This document shows, piece by piece, positions 1 to 11,287 of a DNA stretch of 64,000 nt. This DNA comes from Delphinapterus leucas. Its lineage: Eukaryota; Chordata; Mammalia; Artiodactyla; Monodontidae. The stretch covers positions 3,294,889 through 3,358,888 of the forward strand of contig NW_022098008.1 of NCBI RefSeq assembly GCF_002288925.2. Direction: 5' to 3'. How positions within the stretch are numbered: the stretch's first letter is position 1; each line of letters opens with the position of its first letter. A program made the translations under genes and the position numbers. The notes under the pieces are model-generated. The model did not search any database, was not told where the DNA came from, and worked only from the letters and a program-made list of their open reading frames with translations.

Positions 1-955
1 TTTTCTTCATTTCTTCGACAGGGAGCCCATTTCCAGTTATAGCCCATACACTTCATTTTCCTTTTACTTATTGCAGCAGGAATATTTTTAAAGCCTCCAC
101 GTTGTTATAATCGCCTTGTGTCTCTGGAACCTTGTGTCTCAAAAGTAGATGTCAAAGTTCTATACTTCCTGCTGTTTATTGATAGAAAATAGTGCCCCAA
201 AACCCCACATTGATTAATTTGCCAAATATTACATAAAAGTCTTGATAAAGTGTTGTCATAAAACCACATTCTGTCTATTGAAGTTTGACATATGAGGCAT
301 CTGAGGAAGGACTCTTTGTAAATTGACTATTCTTCACGTCATAGAAAGTCCTCATAGGCTGTTGGTCTCATTACCTCTGAGCTCAGAGTAAGCACCCAGC
401 AATCCAGGGCCATCCTATTACTTGCAAAATGAGGGCTAATCACTCCTCCTGCTTCACAGGGTAGTTCCTGACCTCTCGTGCTCCAGTGCCATCAAATTGT
501 CTAGGACTTCGGAATATTAGAAAAACAAAACAAAACAAACAAACAAGGAAAGACCCCACGAATCCGTTCTCACTGCTTTGGTCACCATGGGCTTCTGCCA
601 TGTTGGGTTTAATGAAAACAATAATTATCAAAGAACAATGTTATGTGTCACCTACAGTCCAGAAAATGGCCAATCAGAGTTGACACAGTAGATTGAATAT
701 TTCAGGTCCTAAAGTCTAATGATGTTTAGCAAAGGGATAAGGAAATCTGAGTTCATATCACATGGGAAGTAGAATAAAACCAAAACTGGTAAATGCTTGA
801 GAAAATTAGTGCATTCACCACTGGTTAACATCAAGGAAATCTTTATATAATGAGTCTTTCAAGGGCTATTCACAAATGCATAGCATGTCAGACTGGTCCC
901 TGTGTGCAGTGCAAGAGGACAAAACATGCTGCATGATTTGTTTACATGAACTTCT
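1..955. other. Unique AT-rich sequence, nothing recognised
   Basis: No repeat family, long reading frame or RNA gene is recognisable. Short frames of about 60 codons on both strands around 440-683 have no recognisable family and are at the length expected by chance. Confidence 0.5.
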
Positions 956-1203
956 AAAAACATTAAAAACACAGTGACAGACAGCAGATCAGTGGTTATC
1001 TGAGGCTGACACGGGAAAAAAAGAGTCAACTACAAAGTAACACAAGGGGACATTTTGGAGCAATGGAAATATTCTATATCTTGATGGGTTGTGGTGGCTA
1101 AAAATCATACATACTTGTCAAAACTCATTGTATTTTTTCCCTAAAATTGGTGGCTTTTAGTATATCTATATTATACCTCAATACCTGATTAAGAAAAAAA
1201 AAT
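956..1203 (+). mobile_element. Old L1 (L1M-type) 3' end
   Basis: The sequence reads like the 3' UTR of old mammalian L1 elements. It runs from 'cagatcagtggttatctgaggc' type sequence through 'ggaaatattctatatcttga' and 'tatacctcaatacctgatt', ending in an A-rich tail near 1192-1203. It is diverged and 5' truncated. The subfamily cannot be fixed by eye. Confidence 0.7.
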
Positions 1204-1321
1204 AACAGATCAAAAATTGACTAGTCAAGAATAGACTTTTTTTTTTTCCTACTCAGAAATGGGAAGAAAAACACATATTACATTTTGGTGCCTCTTACCA
1301 ATTTATCTTGCATGTATTTAT

Positions 1322-1445
1322 TTCTTTTTTTTTTAATTTTTATCCAGTTTTATTGAGATATAATTGACATATAACACTGTATTTATTTTAGGTCTACAAC
1401 ATAGGGATTTGATGCTCATATATATTTTGAAATGAGTAACACATG
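1322..1445 (-). mobile_element. L1 3' end fragment, antisense
   Basis: A T-rich start (the antisense poly(A)) is followed by 'tattgagatataattgacat', a signature of L1MA/L1MB-like 3' ends read in reverse. Similar but imperfect flanks (near 1309 and 1444, both beginning tgcat) may be a decayed target-site duplication. Confidence 0.7.
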
Positions 1446-1957
1446 CATATATTTCTTTAAGGGAAAACTATATATATATATTTTTAATCAGGAAAATGCA
1501 GGAGGACAAAGAAATACAAAATTGTACTTTATGTCAGTGTTTGGAAATAGGTTCATGGCATGACTGTTTGCGTTCTCACAGTCCCAAGCTTACTTGAGAA
1601 GCTGTGTTGTTTCTCAAAGAGAAGGTAAGTCCCTCTGCAGATCTGTTCTGGAAGGAGACATGAAGCCTCACTCATGATGCCAGTGAGGTTCGGTCTAGTT
1701 GAAGGGTCTTATGCATCCCAAGCTGAAGTAGAAATATGATTCTTATGCCAGCTTTTAATGATGACTTAACACTTCCAAATAGACATTCATCTTCTTCTTT
1801 ATGATGCCAATAGGCACGTGTCTTCATAAACATGAGAAGAGCTTAGCACATTTGAGGTACTCAGACCAACACAAAAGTAAAAAACATAACAAGAATGATT
1901 AGGTATTATACTGTAATTTGTAAACTTAGTGTGGTAAAAATAAAACACCCATTTGTA

Positions 1958-2188
1958 CACAATACTTTTTTTTTTTTTTTTTGCGGTACGCGGGCCTCTC
2001 ACTGTTGTGGCCTCTCCCGCCGCAGAGCACAGGCTCCGGACGCGCAGGCCCAGCCGCCATGGCTCACGGGCCCAGCCGCTCCGCGGCATGTGGGATCCTC
2101 CCGGACCGGGGCACGAACCCGCGTCCCCTGCATCGGCAGGTGGACTCTCAACCACTGCGCCACCAGGGAAGCCCATCACAATACTTTT
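1958..2188 (-). mobile_element. tRNA-derived SINE (CHR-2 type, cetacean) with target-site duplication
   Basis: Read on the minus strand, the element starts at about 2176 with a tRNA-Glu-like head. It has an A-box-like 'tggcgcagtggttgagag' and a B-box-like 'ggttcgtgcc', then the GC-rich tRNA-unrelated body typical of the cetacean CHR family, and ends in poly(A) (seen as T at 1970-1981). A perfect 12-bp target duplication, cacaatactttt, lies at 1958-1969 and 2177-2188. The full head, intact boxes and perfect duplication indicate L1-driven insertion that is not very ancient. It is strongly GC-rich in AT-rich surroundings. Frames of 69-126 codons across it on both strands are by-products. Confidence 0.93.
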
Positions 2189-4949
2189 AAACAGCTTATT
2201 ATTATTGCTTGTACTAAGTGCAATATTTTTGGTTTGTCATACTAACTTTTAAATTTGATGTTCCCATTACTTGATCTGTTGAATATGTTCACATTCTCTG
2301 AATTTAAAAATGGGTATGCTAATTATGATACCATTTTTCTGCACTGAATGGTTAGTACCATGGAGATGTGTAACATTAGGTCCTAAAAAACTACCATTTC
2401 AGTTTGATACAGAAGAAAATAATAATAATTAATAATCAGAAAGCTTTTGCTACAACCTTTGGAAATTGGTAGGATGATTCATTCAACTTCGAATACACTT
2501 TCTGTCAAATGTTTGTTTTGATTTAAACAGTATGAGCTTCAGGGGTACCCTGGCAGTCCTGATGGTGTTTTCCCAGCAGAAAAGTTGAATAGAGAGCTCT
2601 CAACAGTCAACACTAGATTTTTACAAGATGTCACAGGAAAATGTTTTTGACTCAGTGACAAGCCCTTAGCAATGGTAATGGCTTCTAACCTCAAAGGTTG
2701 CCAGAGTTTGAGTTCACTCAAACACAAAACAAAAATGTTTATTTCACAGGGCCCCTTAGCTTTGGTGTTGGCTTAGGGATATAGTAGACCTGGGAAATGC
2801 CTACCCCGCAGTCTCTGAAACTTCACATTTATGTTGAAGAACAGCCTGCAGCCTTCAACAATCACAGCATGTTTCTTTTCATATGTTTTTGCCATAGACT
2901 TGAAACAATTAATATTTATCCTCTCTGAAATCATATACCTGTGGCTTTATTTCAGGAGAAAGCAACTAATTGAAATAAGACAAAGGCACTGTTTCTACCT
3001 GAAGATAGTATGAAGGAAGAGCTATGGTAAAGGCAGAAACTCATTCATCGCTTGGAGACCTCTTGATTGACAGGTCTGCCAACACTGGGATGTCTTTGAA
3101 GGTCATAAACAGCAAGAAAATATTCTAGAAAGCAATAATCCATTGGCTTCATGATGTAACATAAAAGTGTCCCGACTGAAGTGGCATGCCATCAAAAATC
3201 ATTTCTAATTATTTTAAGTCACATTTAGATCAATTCATGGTAATCTCATTAACTTTCATGTTTATGTCTGAATTAGATTACTTTCATGTTTGTTTAAGCT
3301 CTTTTGCTTTTTAAAACACCTCTTTCAAAGACAAATTGAGCCTGGTTAAAATAATCAGTGGCTTCTGGGGGTTCAGCATATGCAGATGCCAGACCCCAGC
3401 AAGGACTTCCTGTTTCCTCCTGGAGAAGCTGTCCCCCGCCACGTGGCTGAGCCCCACTTGGCTCCCACAGGGTCCTCCCTGCCCACTCCCAGGCGCCTTA
3501 GAGGAAGAGCCCTCTGATAAAAGGGGTGTGGTCCTTCCATGGCCTGTGACTGCTGGGAGTATGTGGTCTAAAGGTCTTTTGTTTTGGGAACGACTGAGCA
3601 TCCTTTTCAACTTAAAGCCTCACCCTCAGAATGTTCTCATTTTCTCTATAGAAACAGGCTCATGTGCAATTAAAATAAAAATGGTGAGAATTTGGAGACT
3701 ATACCACAGCAGTAGTGCTTAAAAGGATACGGCATTTTTAGGAATGTGCTATTACATCCAGCTCTTTTCATGTTATTTTACATTTTTCAAATTAATTAAA
3801 AAATTAAGGATACCTCCAAGTTAGACTTGAATGTTAACTGAATTTCCATTATAAAGGCATCACAGAATCACAGGGAGGAAAGAACGTATTTAGTCTCTTG
3901 TTTCCTTTTTAGTAAATTGTATTGTGAACAGAATGGATGGATCAGTATTAGGAGTTATACAACAATTGAACAAAAAGATGGAAAAAAATAAACAAATAGC
4001 ATAGTTGCCCAATCTTAGTTGCAGAAGGTTGGCAGTACTTGCCAGTTTTTGCACACGAGGTGAGGAGGGTGAAAATGTATGAACTCGCTGTGTAGCGCAG
4101 AAACTTTCTTTCTTATATTGCCACTCAGGATGTAGGGGAGTGGTTTTGCTTCTGTTGTTATTTGTGGGTCTTTGAGGATCTGATTACAGCTGCAAAACCT
4201 CCCAGGAGCATAAACGATCTGCTGTCAACGCCCCCTTGTTCCTGCAGTTTCCTGGGTGTGGCACTGCTATGTCCATGCACCCAGAACCCCCTCAGGACTG
4301 AGGGACACATTCTCCAGCCCTGGACTGTGGTCTGCTCACCTTACAGAGCTGAGTTTCTTTCCAGAAACTCTTCTAGAAGTTTACACCCCCTCCCACGGGG
4401 CATCCCACATTCCATGACTGCTCTGGGGTACAAAGGCAACTCCTTACCGAAGCTGGGGGCAACTCTGGAGAGCATCAGGCTCCAGAGCCCCTGGGACACC
4501 TGCTGCTTCTCTTGTGACTGCCTTTCAGTGAAGCCCCTTCCTCTGCCCTACCCTTCCCTGTGTTTGTTCCTGAGTCCCCTCCCCAGTAAATCCCCCGCAC
4601 TTAAACCTCAGTCAGAGTGACCCGACCTTCAACAATGTTAAACTTTCAGGAAATCCTGAGTTCCAGGGACCTCGTATCTGGAAAGTGCAAAGACAAACTG
4701 ATGCTCTTATAAATGTCATGGGCTCCCTTTCTCAGAATATGGCAGCACCCAAGATGGAAACTATACTTTCAAAAATTGTGTACAAATAGTGATCGTATTT
4801 GGGGTCCTGTTTTCAAGAGCTACAAATGCCGATGTAGGGTTTCTGAACGGGAAATATATAAACTGTGTCCACAAAGGAACCATGTGAGTGTCCCCATCAG
4901 ATTGCCCAGTCCTGTTATGCCTGAGGGAAGTTGGTGGTGACAACAGGGA
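2189..4949. other. Unique sequence, nothing recognised
   Basis: Mixed AT-rich and moderate-GC sequence. A 128-codon frame at 3336-3722 and a 152-codon frame at 4162-4620 (both plus strand) have no recognisable domain, and no splice-bounded exon stands out. I treat them as chance frames in locally GC-richer DNA. Confidence 0.4.
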
Positions 4950-6400
4950 CACTCCTTGGCCTTAGCCTGTGGCCCAAGGAAGGCCTGGCCCTTGATACAA
5001 CAGCGCTGCAGGAGAACACTGGTCTGGGTGGTCCCAATACTAACTAGGGGTCAGTCTGAAAAAGGTGATGCACCAGCGTGGTTGCTGTCTGGTGGAGGTC
5101 CACAGAGGTTAAATGGATTATTACTGTGCACCATGAAGTGGGTTTGGATAAGGACCCACCGGTGTGTAAGGACAGACCAGCTGCCCAGGATGGGTGTTTG
5201 CTGACAATGGGGGGTGGAAGAAGGGGAGATGCTGTCAGATCAGGTCTCCTGGTGGAGGCCAGAGTGGAGCTGATGTCTGAAGACAAGCTCCCTTTGTGGG
5301 GAGGCCATACCACATGAAGGACTGCTTCGTAAGACCCAGGTATGTCCCGAAAGGGGAGAAGAGATCAGGAAGCGGGAGCGGGTGAGCAGTGAACTTGCTT
5401 TTCAGGAATCTGACTTGGTCCCGTGCCCAAGGCCCTGGGAACACACACAGGGCCGTGAAGAGGATGAGGCTTCTACCTAGAGATGGTAAAGGTCTGGAGG
5501 GACAGGGCAGCAGCACAGATGCATCGTCCCAGTGGGGGTGGGGCAGTGGTGCCAGGGTGGAGGCCAGCACCTGACCACAGGCTCCAGGGGGTGCCCTTCC
5601 GACGAGTTATGCTGGACCAGCACCCTTCTTGGCTCTTCCTTACACGGGTCCATTTACCAGCCCTGCAAAACTCTCAAGAAAGTGTGATTATTATCTCCAC
5701 TCTGCAGTTGGGAAAGTAAGTCAAGGAAAGGGCAGGTAAGAAGCCCAAAGCCACACGCCTGGCAAGTCCTGAGGCCTGGGTGTCTGGGCCAGGCCAGCCC
5801 CCTCGCCCCTGGTCTACATGAACCCCTGTGACAAGAGGAGGGCAGCCTTGGGAAATTGTAATGCATATCTCTCTTTGGAAGCTGGGGATCTGAGAGCCTC
5901 CAGGAATTAGCTCAGAGGTGCAGAATTCTTCACAGTCCTGGAAGGTAAACCCTCAGACCTGAGCTGAGGCCAGATTCTCTACGGGAGCCTTCAAGGGAGG
6001 GGCCTGCTCTGGCTCAGACCCTCACACAAGGCCCTGGCCTCTCGGCTGAGGAGGGAGACACTCAGGGGCTGGGCGGTGGCAGCTGGCACATCCCAGGACC
6101 TGACACCATTCCTAGTCTGTCCCAGAAGCTGCAGCTCTGAGTCTGCAGGTGGGAGCTTGGTTCCCGGGTCCACAAAGAGCTCCTGAAGTTGAGGCAGACA
6201 CTGGCCCTAGCACAGCCCCTGCTGCCTACTGGAATTAGATTTTCCTGAGTAAAATGCCACTCACAACCTTGCAAGGGCCCCAATCCAGGGTCAAAAGAGG
6301 CCATGCTCAGAGGGCAAGCACTCTGATGTCAGAGCCAGGGTCACTGACCCTGGGGTGCAGGCGGTCCTCCCCTGTGTCAGCACCTTTTCCTTGTCATCCT
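4950..6400. other. Locally GC-rich unique segment
   Basis: Visibly richer in G and C than its flanks, with many overlapping short frames on both strands that reflect few stop codons rather than coding. CpG is sparse, so it does not look like a CpG-island promoter. Apart from the MIR at 5686-5800, no repeat is recognised. Confidence 0.35.
5686..5800 (-). mobile_element. MIR SINE fragment
   Basis: The reverse MIR pattern is visible: 'attattatctccactctgcag', then '...ccaaagccacacgcctggcaag' in place of the consensus 'aaggtcacacagctagtaag', then 'gaggcctgggtgtctgg'. It is a diverged ancient mammalian copy. Confidence 0.6.
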
Positions 6401-7426
6401 TTGCCACTTGTTCAAATGGCCATTTCATGTCCACTGATAAATGAAATGGTTTATGCCCACAGTTATAATAACAGAGCAGTCCTTGAATTTCCACTGAGGT
6501 AAAAAAGCTGCAAAATTCAATATGAGGTATATTGAGGCCAAACATATTAGGACAGTTCTTCAGAAGTACTTTCTACAATGCCTTATGCCAGGCTCACTTA
6601 CGGACAACTTAAGAGATTATAACTAGTTGCCCTCACAACGTTTGTTCTTGGTTTATTTTTCTTTCCTTTAAAGAATACATTTTCTTTTAAAATATGAAGT
6701 TCTCTTACTGGCTTCTATTTTGAAAGGTAAGCAACATAGATCACTTACCAACCCTTCAAGGAAAGATGTGTTTCTATGTGAAAATGTATATTTTCTATTT
6801 CTAGGCACTTAAAAAAAAATCAACCTTCCAAGGGAAATTACTCTGCATAGAGCAATTTGATACCATATAACCATTCGGTGGCATGATGCTTTGAAAATCA
6901 GACCAGTTTTAGGAATGTCCTTCTCGCTGTAAATGAAGAGAATACAATCTCAATGCCAGCTACTTCAGGTAGCTTCTAGAGGGACAGAGACGGGATAGCA
7001 AAGGGAGTCACTGTCAGGCGCGTCTGGACAAATCTTCATTCAGATCACTTGTCAACTCAGGAAGGGTGATAGCCATCCCCAGTGCCATTTGGAGCAGTGG
7101 CTGCATTTTATAATTGTGCTAATCTCTTCTCTGCCCATCACTGCTACAGGTTATGACTTTCTGAGGTGAGAGGACCTTGGGTTTTGCCTCAAGCTGGTCA
7201 TTAAGTGTCGCTAATGATAGCTTTCCTGAGGAAATTGAAAATAACAGGATGGGATTTAGTATAAATATGATATGTCAGAAGCTGTCTCCCCCAAGTTTCA
7301 TCGTTCAGATGGCATAACTTGTATTGCGCACAAAGTTTTGTTGTATTTTCAAACACAGTAGAAAGGACTAATGCCCAGACAAATCCTTTGTGCTGCCGTT
7401 CTTGATCAAGGGCACTTCAGTGAGGA
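5801..7426. other. Unique sequence, nothing recognised
   Basis: GC-rich up to about 6400, then AT-rich. No family or reliable reading frame is recognised. Confidence 0.4.
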
Positions 7427-7557
7427 ACCAACCCCGGTTCAAAGTCAGCCTTGGTTCCCTACCTCAGACCCCGGGGTTTTAAGGGACAGTTTCAACGTGT
7501 GGAAGCAGGTTTTGTCTGGCAGGTTTGAACTGCGGCTGACTTTGAACCGGGGTTGGT
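7427..7557. repeat. Perfect 24-bp inverted repeat with 83-nt loop
   Basis: The arms at 7427-7450 and 7534-7557 are exact reverse complements over 24 nt (left arm begins accaaccccggttc, right arm ends gaaccggggttggt). The 83-nt loop carries most of a block that occurs again at 8661-8734. Perfect arms in non-coding DNA suggest recent formation, for example by template switching during replication. The ends do not match transposon termini I know, and no flanking target duplication is evident. Confidence 0.9.
7447..7520 (+). repeat. 74-bp dispersed duplicate, copy 1
   Basis: This block matches 8661-8734 in the same orientation with 72 of 74 bases identical (differences near positions 6 and 18 of the block). 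It contains accccggggttttaaggg. Its first four bases lie in the left arm of the local inverted repeat and the remainder lies in the loop. Confidence 0.9.
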
Positions 7558-7838
7558 GCTGTCTGATGAAGCTACGTAGCTTCCCTCTTTAGCCCAGGCC
7601 ACATGTCAAGATAAGAGGTCTTCTATTCGGAATTCAGCCCCTTCCCATGGAAGTTCAGGCTCAATTAGCAAGTGGGTAAGAATTAGAAATGAGAAAGATA
7701 AGGGAGAGATTGTGTTTGAAACAAATCCCTCTGGGATTTTGGTTGACGGCCTCTGCTTCTGAGTAGAAAGTCACAGATGCTTTCTTTAAGAGCTGTGACT
7801 TAAAAAAAAAAAATCCAAATAGTAAGGTAAAAAACATT

Positions 7839-7962
7839 ACCTTAAGCCTTTTATTTAATTCTTTCTTTTATTGGAGGATAGCTGATTTACAATGTTGTGT
7901 TGGTTTCAGGTGTAGAGCAAAGTGATTCACCCGTACATATACATATATGCACCTTAAGCCTT
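7839..7962 (-). mobile_element. 100-bp L1 stub with perfect target-site duplication
   Basis: About 7851-7950 is the extreme 3' end of a cetartiodactyl-type L1 in reverse ('ttggaggatagctgatttac', then 'gtgtagagcaaagtgattc'). It is bracketed by the perfect 12-bp duplication accttaagcctt at 7839-7850 and 7951-7962. This is a severely 5'-truncated insertion. Confidence 0.85.
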
Positions 7963-8151
7963 ATTTTAGTTATCACTATTTCACAAAACCTCTGTGTGAT
8001 GCTCCAACAAGGGAGCAATGTCCAGAAACCTGGCCATAGGCAGTTCCAGGAGGGGAAGCTGAGGATTTCAATGACAGCCCCTTGTTTACCTGTGATGGGC
8101 TCCTTCATATGAGGTCTCGTCTTCCACCAGAATCCACACTGACCTGCAATG

Positions 8152-8177
8152 ACACACACACACACACACACACACAC
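8152..8177. repeat. (AC)n microsatellite
   Basis: Thirteen uninterrupted AC dinucleotides. Confidence 0.95.
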
Positions 8178-8194
8178 GTATATAGATGGCGGCT

Positions 8195-8365
8195 ATGACC
8201 TCGTGCAGTCCACGTGGCCCCTCTGAGTGTCAGTTTCCTGATTATCAGTATATAAAACTGGGATATTAGGGTCCACTTGTAAAGAGGAAATGCAGTAATA
8301 CATGTAAAAAAAAACCTAATCTAGTGCTTAGCATGTGGTAAACTACCCAATGAATGTTAGTTAAA
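8195..8365 (+). mobile_element. MIR SINE fragment
   Basis: Matches the MIR order on the plus strand: a 'gtcagtttcctgattatcag' block, 'aactgggatatta', then 'tagtgcttagcatgtggtaa' and 'ccaatgaatgttagtta'. Diverged ancient copy. Confidence 0.65.
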
Positions 8366-8660
8366 CAGGATTCAGCCCAGACCAGTTTTCTTAAAGTATT
8401 TACAGTATTGACGTAGAATTGATTCATTCAATCAGTCGTTTCTAAACTGTAATAAGTGTCTTTGCTCTTTCGAAGTCTAGGTTTAAACAAGTTGGTATCA
8501 CGTGACTAAGTGCATTTTTAACTAGAAAGCAGCCTCCCTGTCATATCCTGTCTCCTAGTCTCCTAGTCTCAGCTGAGGGAGTCAGCATGTTCTGGCCACC
8601 CCCTTTGTGGGCACATCTGAATTAACCTGTCTCTCCAAACTTTATGGCTGACCTGTCCCC

Positions 8661-8734
8661 AGCCTCGGTTCCCTACCCCAGACCCCGGGGTTTTAAGGGA
8701 CAGTTTCAACGTGTGGAAGCAGGTTTTGTCTGGC
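8661..8734 (+). repeat. 74-bp dispersed duplicate, copy 2
   Basis: Direct copy of 7447-7520 (72/74 identical), 1,214 bp downstream. Here it sits without the inverted-repeat arms, so this may be the donor or ancestral locus. It lies inside a chance 61-codon frame. Confidence 0.9.
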
Positions 8735-9177
8735 TGTTATGGTTCCTATGTGTAAGCCCCTCTCTGCCACCTCTCACAGTGAGATCAACCTCTCTGATCC
8801 TCAACAACTGCATCAATAAAAAAGGTTAATTGAAAAAATTGGTGTACAGTATTCAACTAATAAATACACCAAACCTTATTTATAGATACATTTATATTTG
8901 CTCCTGTGACAATAAGAACTTTCTGAAAATCATTTTTATGTTAGATCAAGATCAGATGGAAAAGCGTCTTTGATGATTTCTGCAAGGGATTCAGTAAGCA
9001 TTTAATTTCAGCTATTTTTGCCACCTTTGAAATATGTTTCATGTGAATTTGAATTCAAAGTAGTTTTAAAATAAAAAAATGTGGTTGGTAATAGCAAAGA
9101 CATGAGAAATGTCTGCTTAAAGTGCAATTAGAAATTTGTCTTGAATTTGGAGGGGGCAGTATTATCATTCTGTGCTC
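8735..9177. other. AT-rich unique sequence
   Basis: Nothing recognised; A-rich with no sizeable frame. Confidence 0.4.
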
Positions 9178-9527
9178 TAGGCTGAAGGTTTTTGTCTTCC
9201 CAAAATTCATATGTTGAAACCTAACCTCCATGCGATGGTGTTTGGAAGTGAGGTCATTGGGAGGTGATTAGTATCATGAGGATGGAACCCCCATGATGGG
9301 CTTAATGCCCCCAGAGACCCCAGAGAGTTCCCTTGCCCCTTGGGCGTGTGAGGACATAGCGAGAAGACAGCTGTCTGTGAACCAGAAGCGGGTCCTCACC
9401 TGACACCTAATCTGCCAGCTCCTTAATCTCGGACTTCCTGCCTCCAAAACTGTGAGAAATAAATTTCTGTTGTTTATAAGCCAACATGTCTAAGGGATTC
9501 TGTTATAGCAGCTCAAATGAACTAAGA
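9178..9527 (+). mobile_element. Solo LTR, ERVL-MaLR (MST/MLT1-like)
   Basis: Matches the MaLR LTR order: 'cccaaaattcatatgttgaa', 'gtcattgggaggtgattag', 'ccccagagagttccctt', 'gtgaggacatagcgagaag', and 'aactgtgagaaataaatttc' with its AATAAA signal, ending near 'atgaactaagacg'. No internal retroviral sequence adjoins it, so it is a solo LTR. The subfamily is uncertain because MST names are mainly used in primates. Confidence 0.75.
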
Positions 9528-10059
9528 CGTTCTGTATACCAAGCTCAATCGTCAAAATGAAAACTTGGTCAGAAACTCTGTGAGTCATCAACTCGGGACA
9601 GCTGGCATGGCCCAGCCCTCTCCTCAACACTTCCATCCTGAAGCTCATGGTGAGCGCACTTGGGAGGCCCCCCGGCTCAAGGCAAGGACGCAGTTGGTGG
9701 AGGTGACAGAGGTAGGTGAGATCTGGGTCTTGGTTGACACACATCTCTCCTCCCTGTGTCTCTCTGGCTCTTCTCATTGTGGCTCATTCTCTCCTGGGTC
9801 TCTCCATCCAGGCCACCTGACTTTCACTCATCTGAGTATGCTCTGTCCACCCTCCTTCCCTAGCTCTGGCTGAGGGAGGATATGTCATGGTCCATGCCCT
9901 GGACAAGGTCAGTTACAGGGAAAACACGGAAGCCCTGTTAGAGACCATCCAGCCCAGTCTTCTTAGAATGCCCAGTAAGGAGTTCTCCCAAACAAATGGC
10001 AACCAAATCCCCACTGTGGATGAGTAGCTATGCTTCAGAAGAGACCTCCATTTCTTTCT
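9528..10059. other. Unique sequence, nothing recognised
   Basis: A 102-codon plus-strand frame at 9565-9873 has no recognisable domain and is overlapped by an antisense 95-codon frame running into the LTR. Confidence 0.35.
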
Positions 10060-10400
10060 CTGGAACCCTTGTATGTAAACAATAAAACAACATGAAAATA
10101 ATTTTTTAAAACGCTATTATTTTCTTGCCTCAACAATATATTGATTTTGAACGTTCTCTTCCAGTCTGTGCTCACACATACACAGATACTTTGCAAAAGT
10201 GTAACCAGATTACACAGTTTCTGTGTTCTGCATTTTTTACTTAACAGAAGCATTGTTCTCTAGGGCTATGCAATTTTCTACACATATTTTTAAATGACTA
10301 TAATATTTCTTCCAAAGAATGTATTGGAATTCACCCTTTTCTCTACTCATAGACATTTAAATCATTTTTATTCAAAGAAAAACTTCAAAGTTTTTCTTAA
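10060..10400 (-). mobile_element. Old antisense LINE-like repeat (family uncertain)
   Basis: It has the layout of a common diverged mammalian repeat read in reverse: a 'cattttttacttaacagaag' step, then 'tgactataatatttcttcc', then 'catagacatttaaatcattt'. The same layout recurs at 34360-34990. Probably an old L1/HAL1-type fragment. Confidence 0.4.
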
Positions 10401-10722
10401 TAAGCTTGTTTATATAGTCCTTTTGGGTCTAGACTATTAAAAACTAAGTACATAACTTTAAAACTGACTTATAATACAATGTTTTACAGTTTCTTTTATC
10501 CTTTTTAGCAGAAATAGTGCAGGGGACACTTCACGCCTGTGGGGATGACACACGTGTTTGCTTATATGTAGTAGATCACTTCCTGAGCACACATTCCTCA
10601 GATTACAGTTTCGGCAGTTAAGGGGTCAGCCCTTCTCCTGCTTTGTCACCTGCTGTTTCAGTGTTTACAGCTAGTCCCCACCAATATTCAAGGCCAATGG
10701 GATACACAGTGAGTGGCCTTTC

Positions 10723-10804
10723 TTTGCTAAATAACAATTACACAAGTAAAACAGAGTTCAATATTTGCTAAGTAACTATTACACAAGTAAAACAGAGTTG
10801 AATA
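10723..10804. repeat. 41-bp tandem duplication (2 copies)
   Basis: Two adjacent 41-bp units at 10723-10763 and 10764-10804, each starting tttgctaa and containing cacaagtaaaacagagtt. They differ at only a few positions. No transposon family is recognised, so this is likely replication slippage or a local duplication. Confidence 0.92.
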
Positions 10805-11287
10805 ATAACATTCAGCTTCCATGACATTGTGGCCACACCAGATGCCTCCTACATTTGATGGGTAAGATAAAGCACCTCAGGGAAGTCAGTGAGAGCCCCA
10901 AATTCCCGTAGCTGGTTAGCGATGGAACAGAATTGTCCCAAGTCCCTGTTGGTGATGGAACGGAGCTAGCACTACAGTTCCTTGAATTCCAGGACACACT
11001 TTATGGAAGTCAGTGCACAGTCTGAACCAGCTCACGCTGCTGGCGTAACACCAGACTAGCTGCCTTCCCAACGAGTGAGCCAGTTACTGATAATTCATTG
11101 TTCTACTAGAGTAAAACACTTTATTTTTCTTTAGTCAAAGAGAAACCACTGACAATTATTCATGTAGCAAATATTTAGCAGCTACTATGTGCTGGGTACT
11201 ATTTGAGGAACAAAAGATGCAGAGCTAATTCAAAAGCCCTGCTCTCAGGGAGCTTCATCATGGGAGGAAGCAGGATAATACCCAACC

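Noticed and set aside
2100..2176. Possible tRNA gene on the minus strand
   Set aside because: A and B box-like sequence is present, but it continues into the SINE body and poly(A) with a target duplication. It is the tRNA-derived head of a SINE.
4162..4620. 152-codon plus-strand frame in GC-richer DNA
   Set aside because: No recognisable family, signal or domain, unusual Pro/Ser/Leu composition expected from GC-rich random sequence, and competing frames nearby.
4950..6400. CpG island or promoter of an unseen gene
   Set aside because: GC is raised but CpG dinucleotides are sparse and no exon follows. Nothing supports a promoter.
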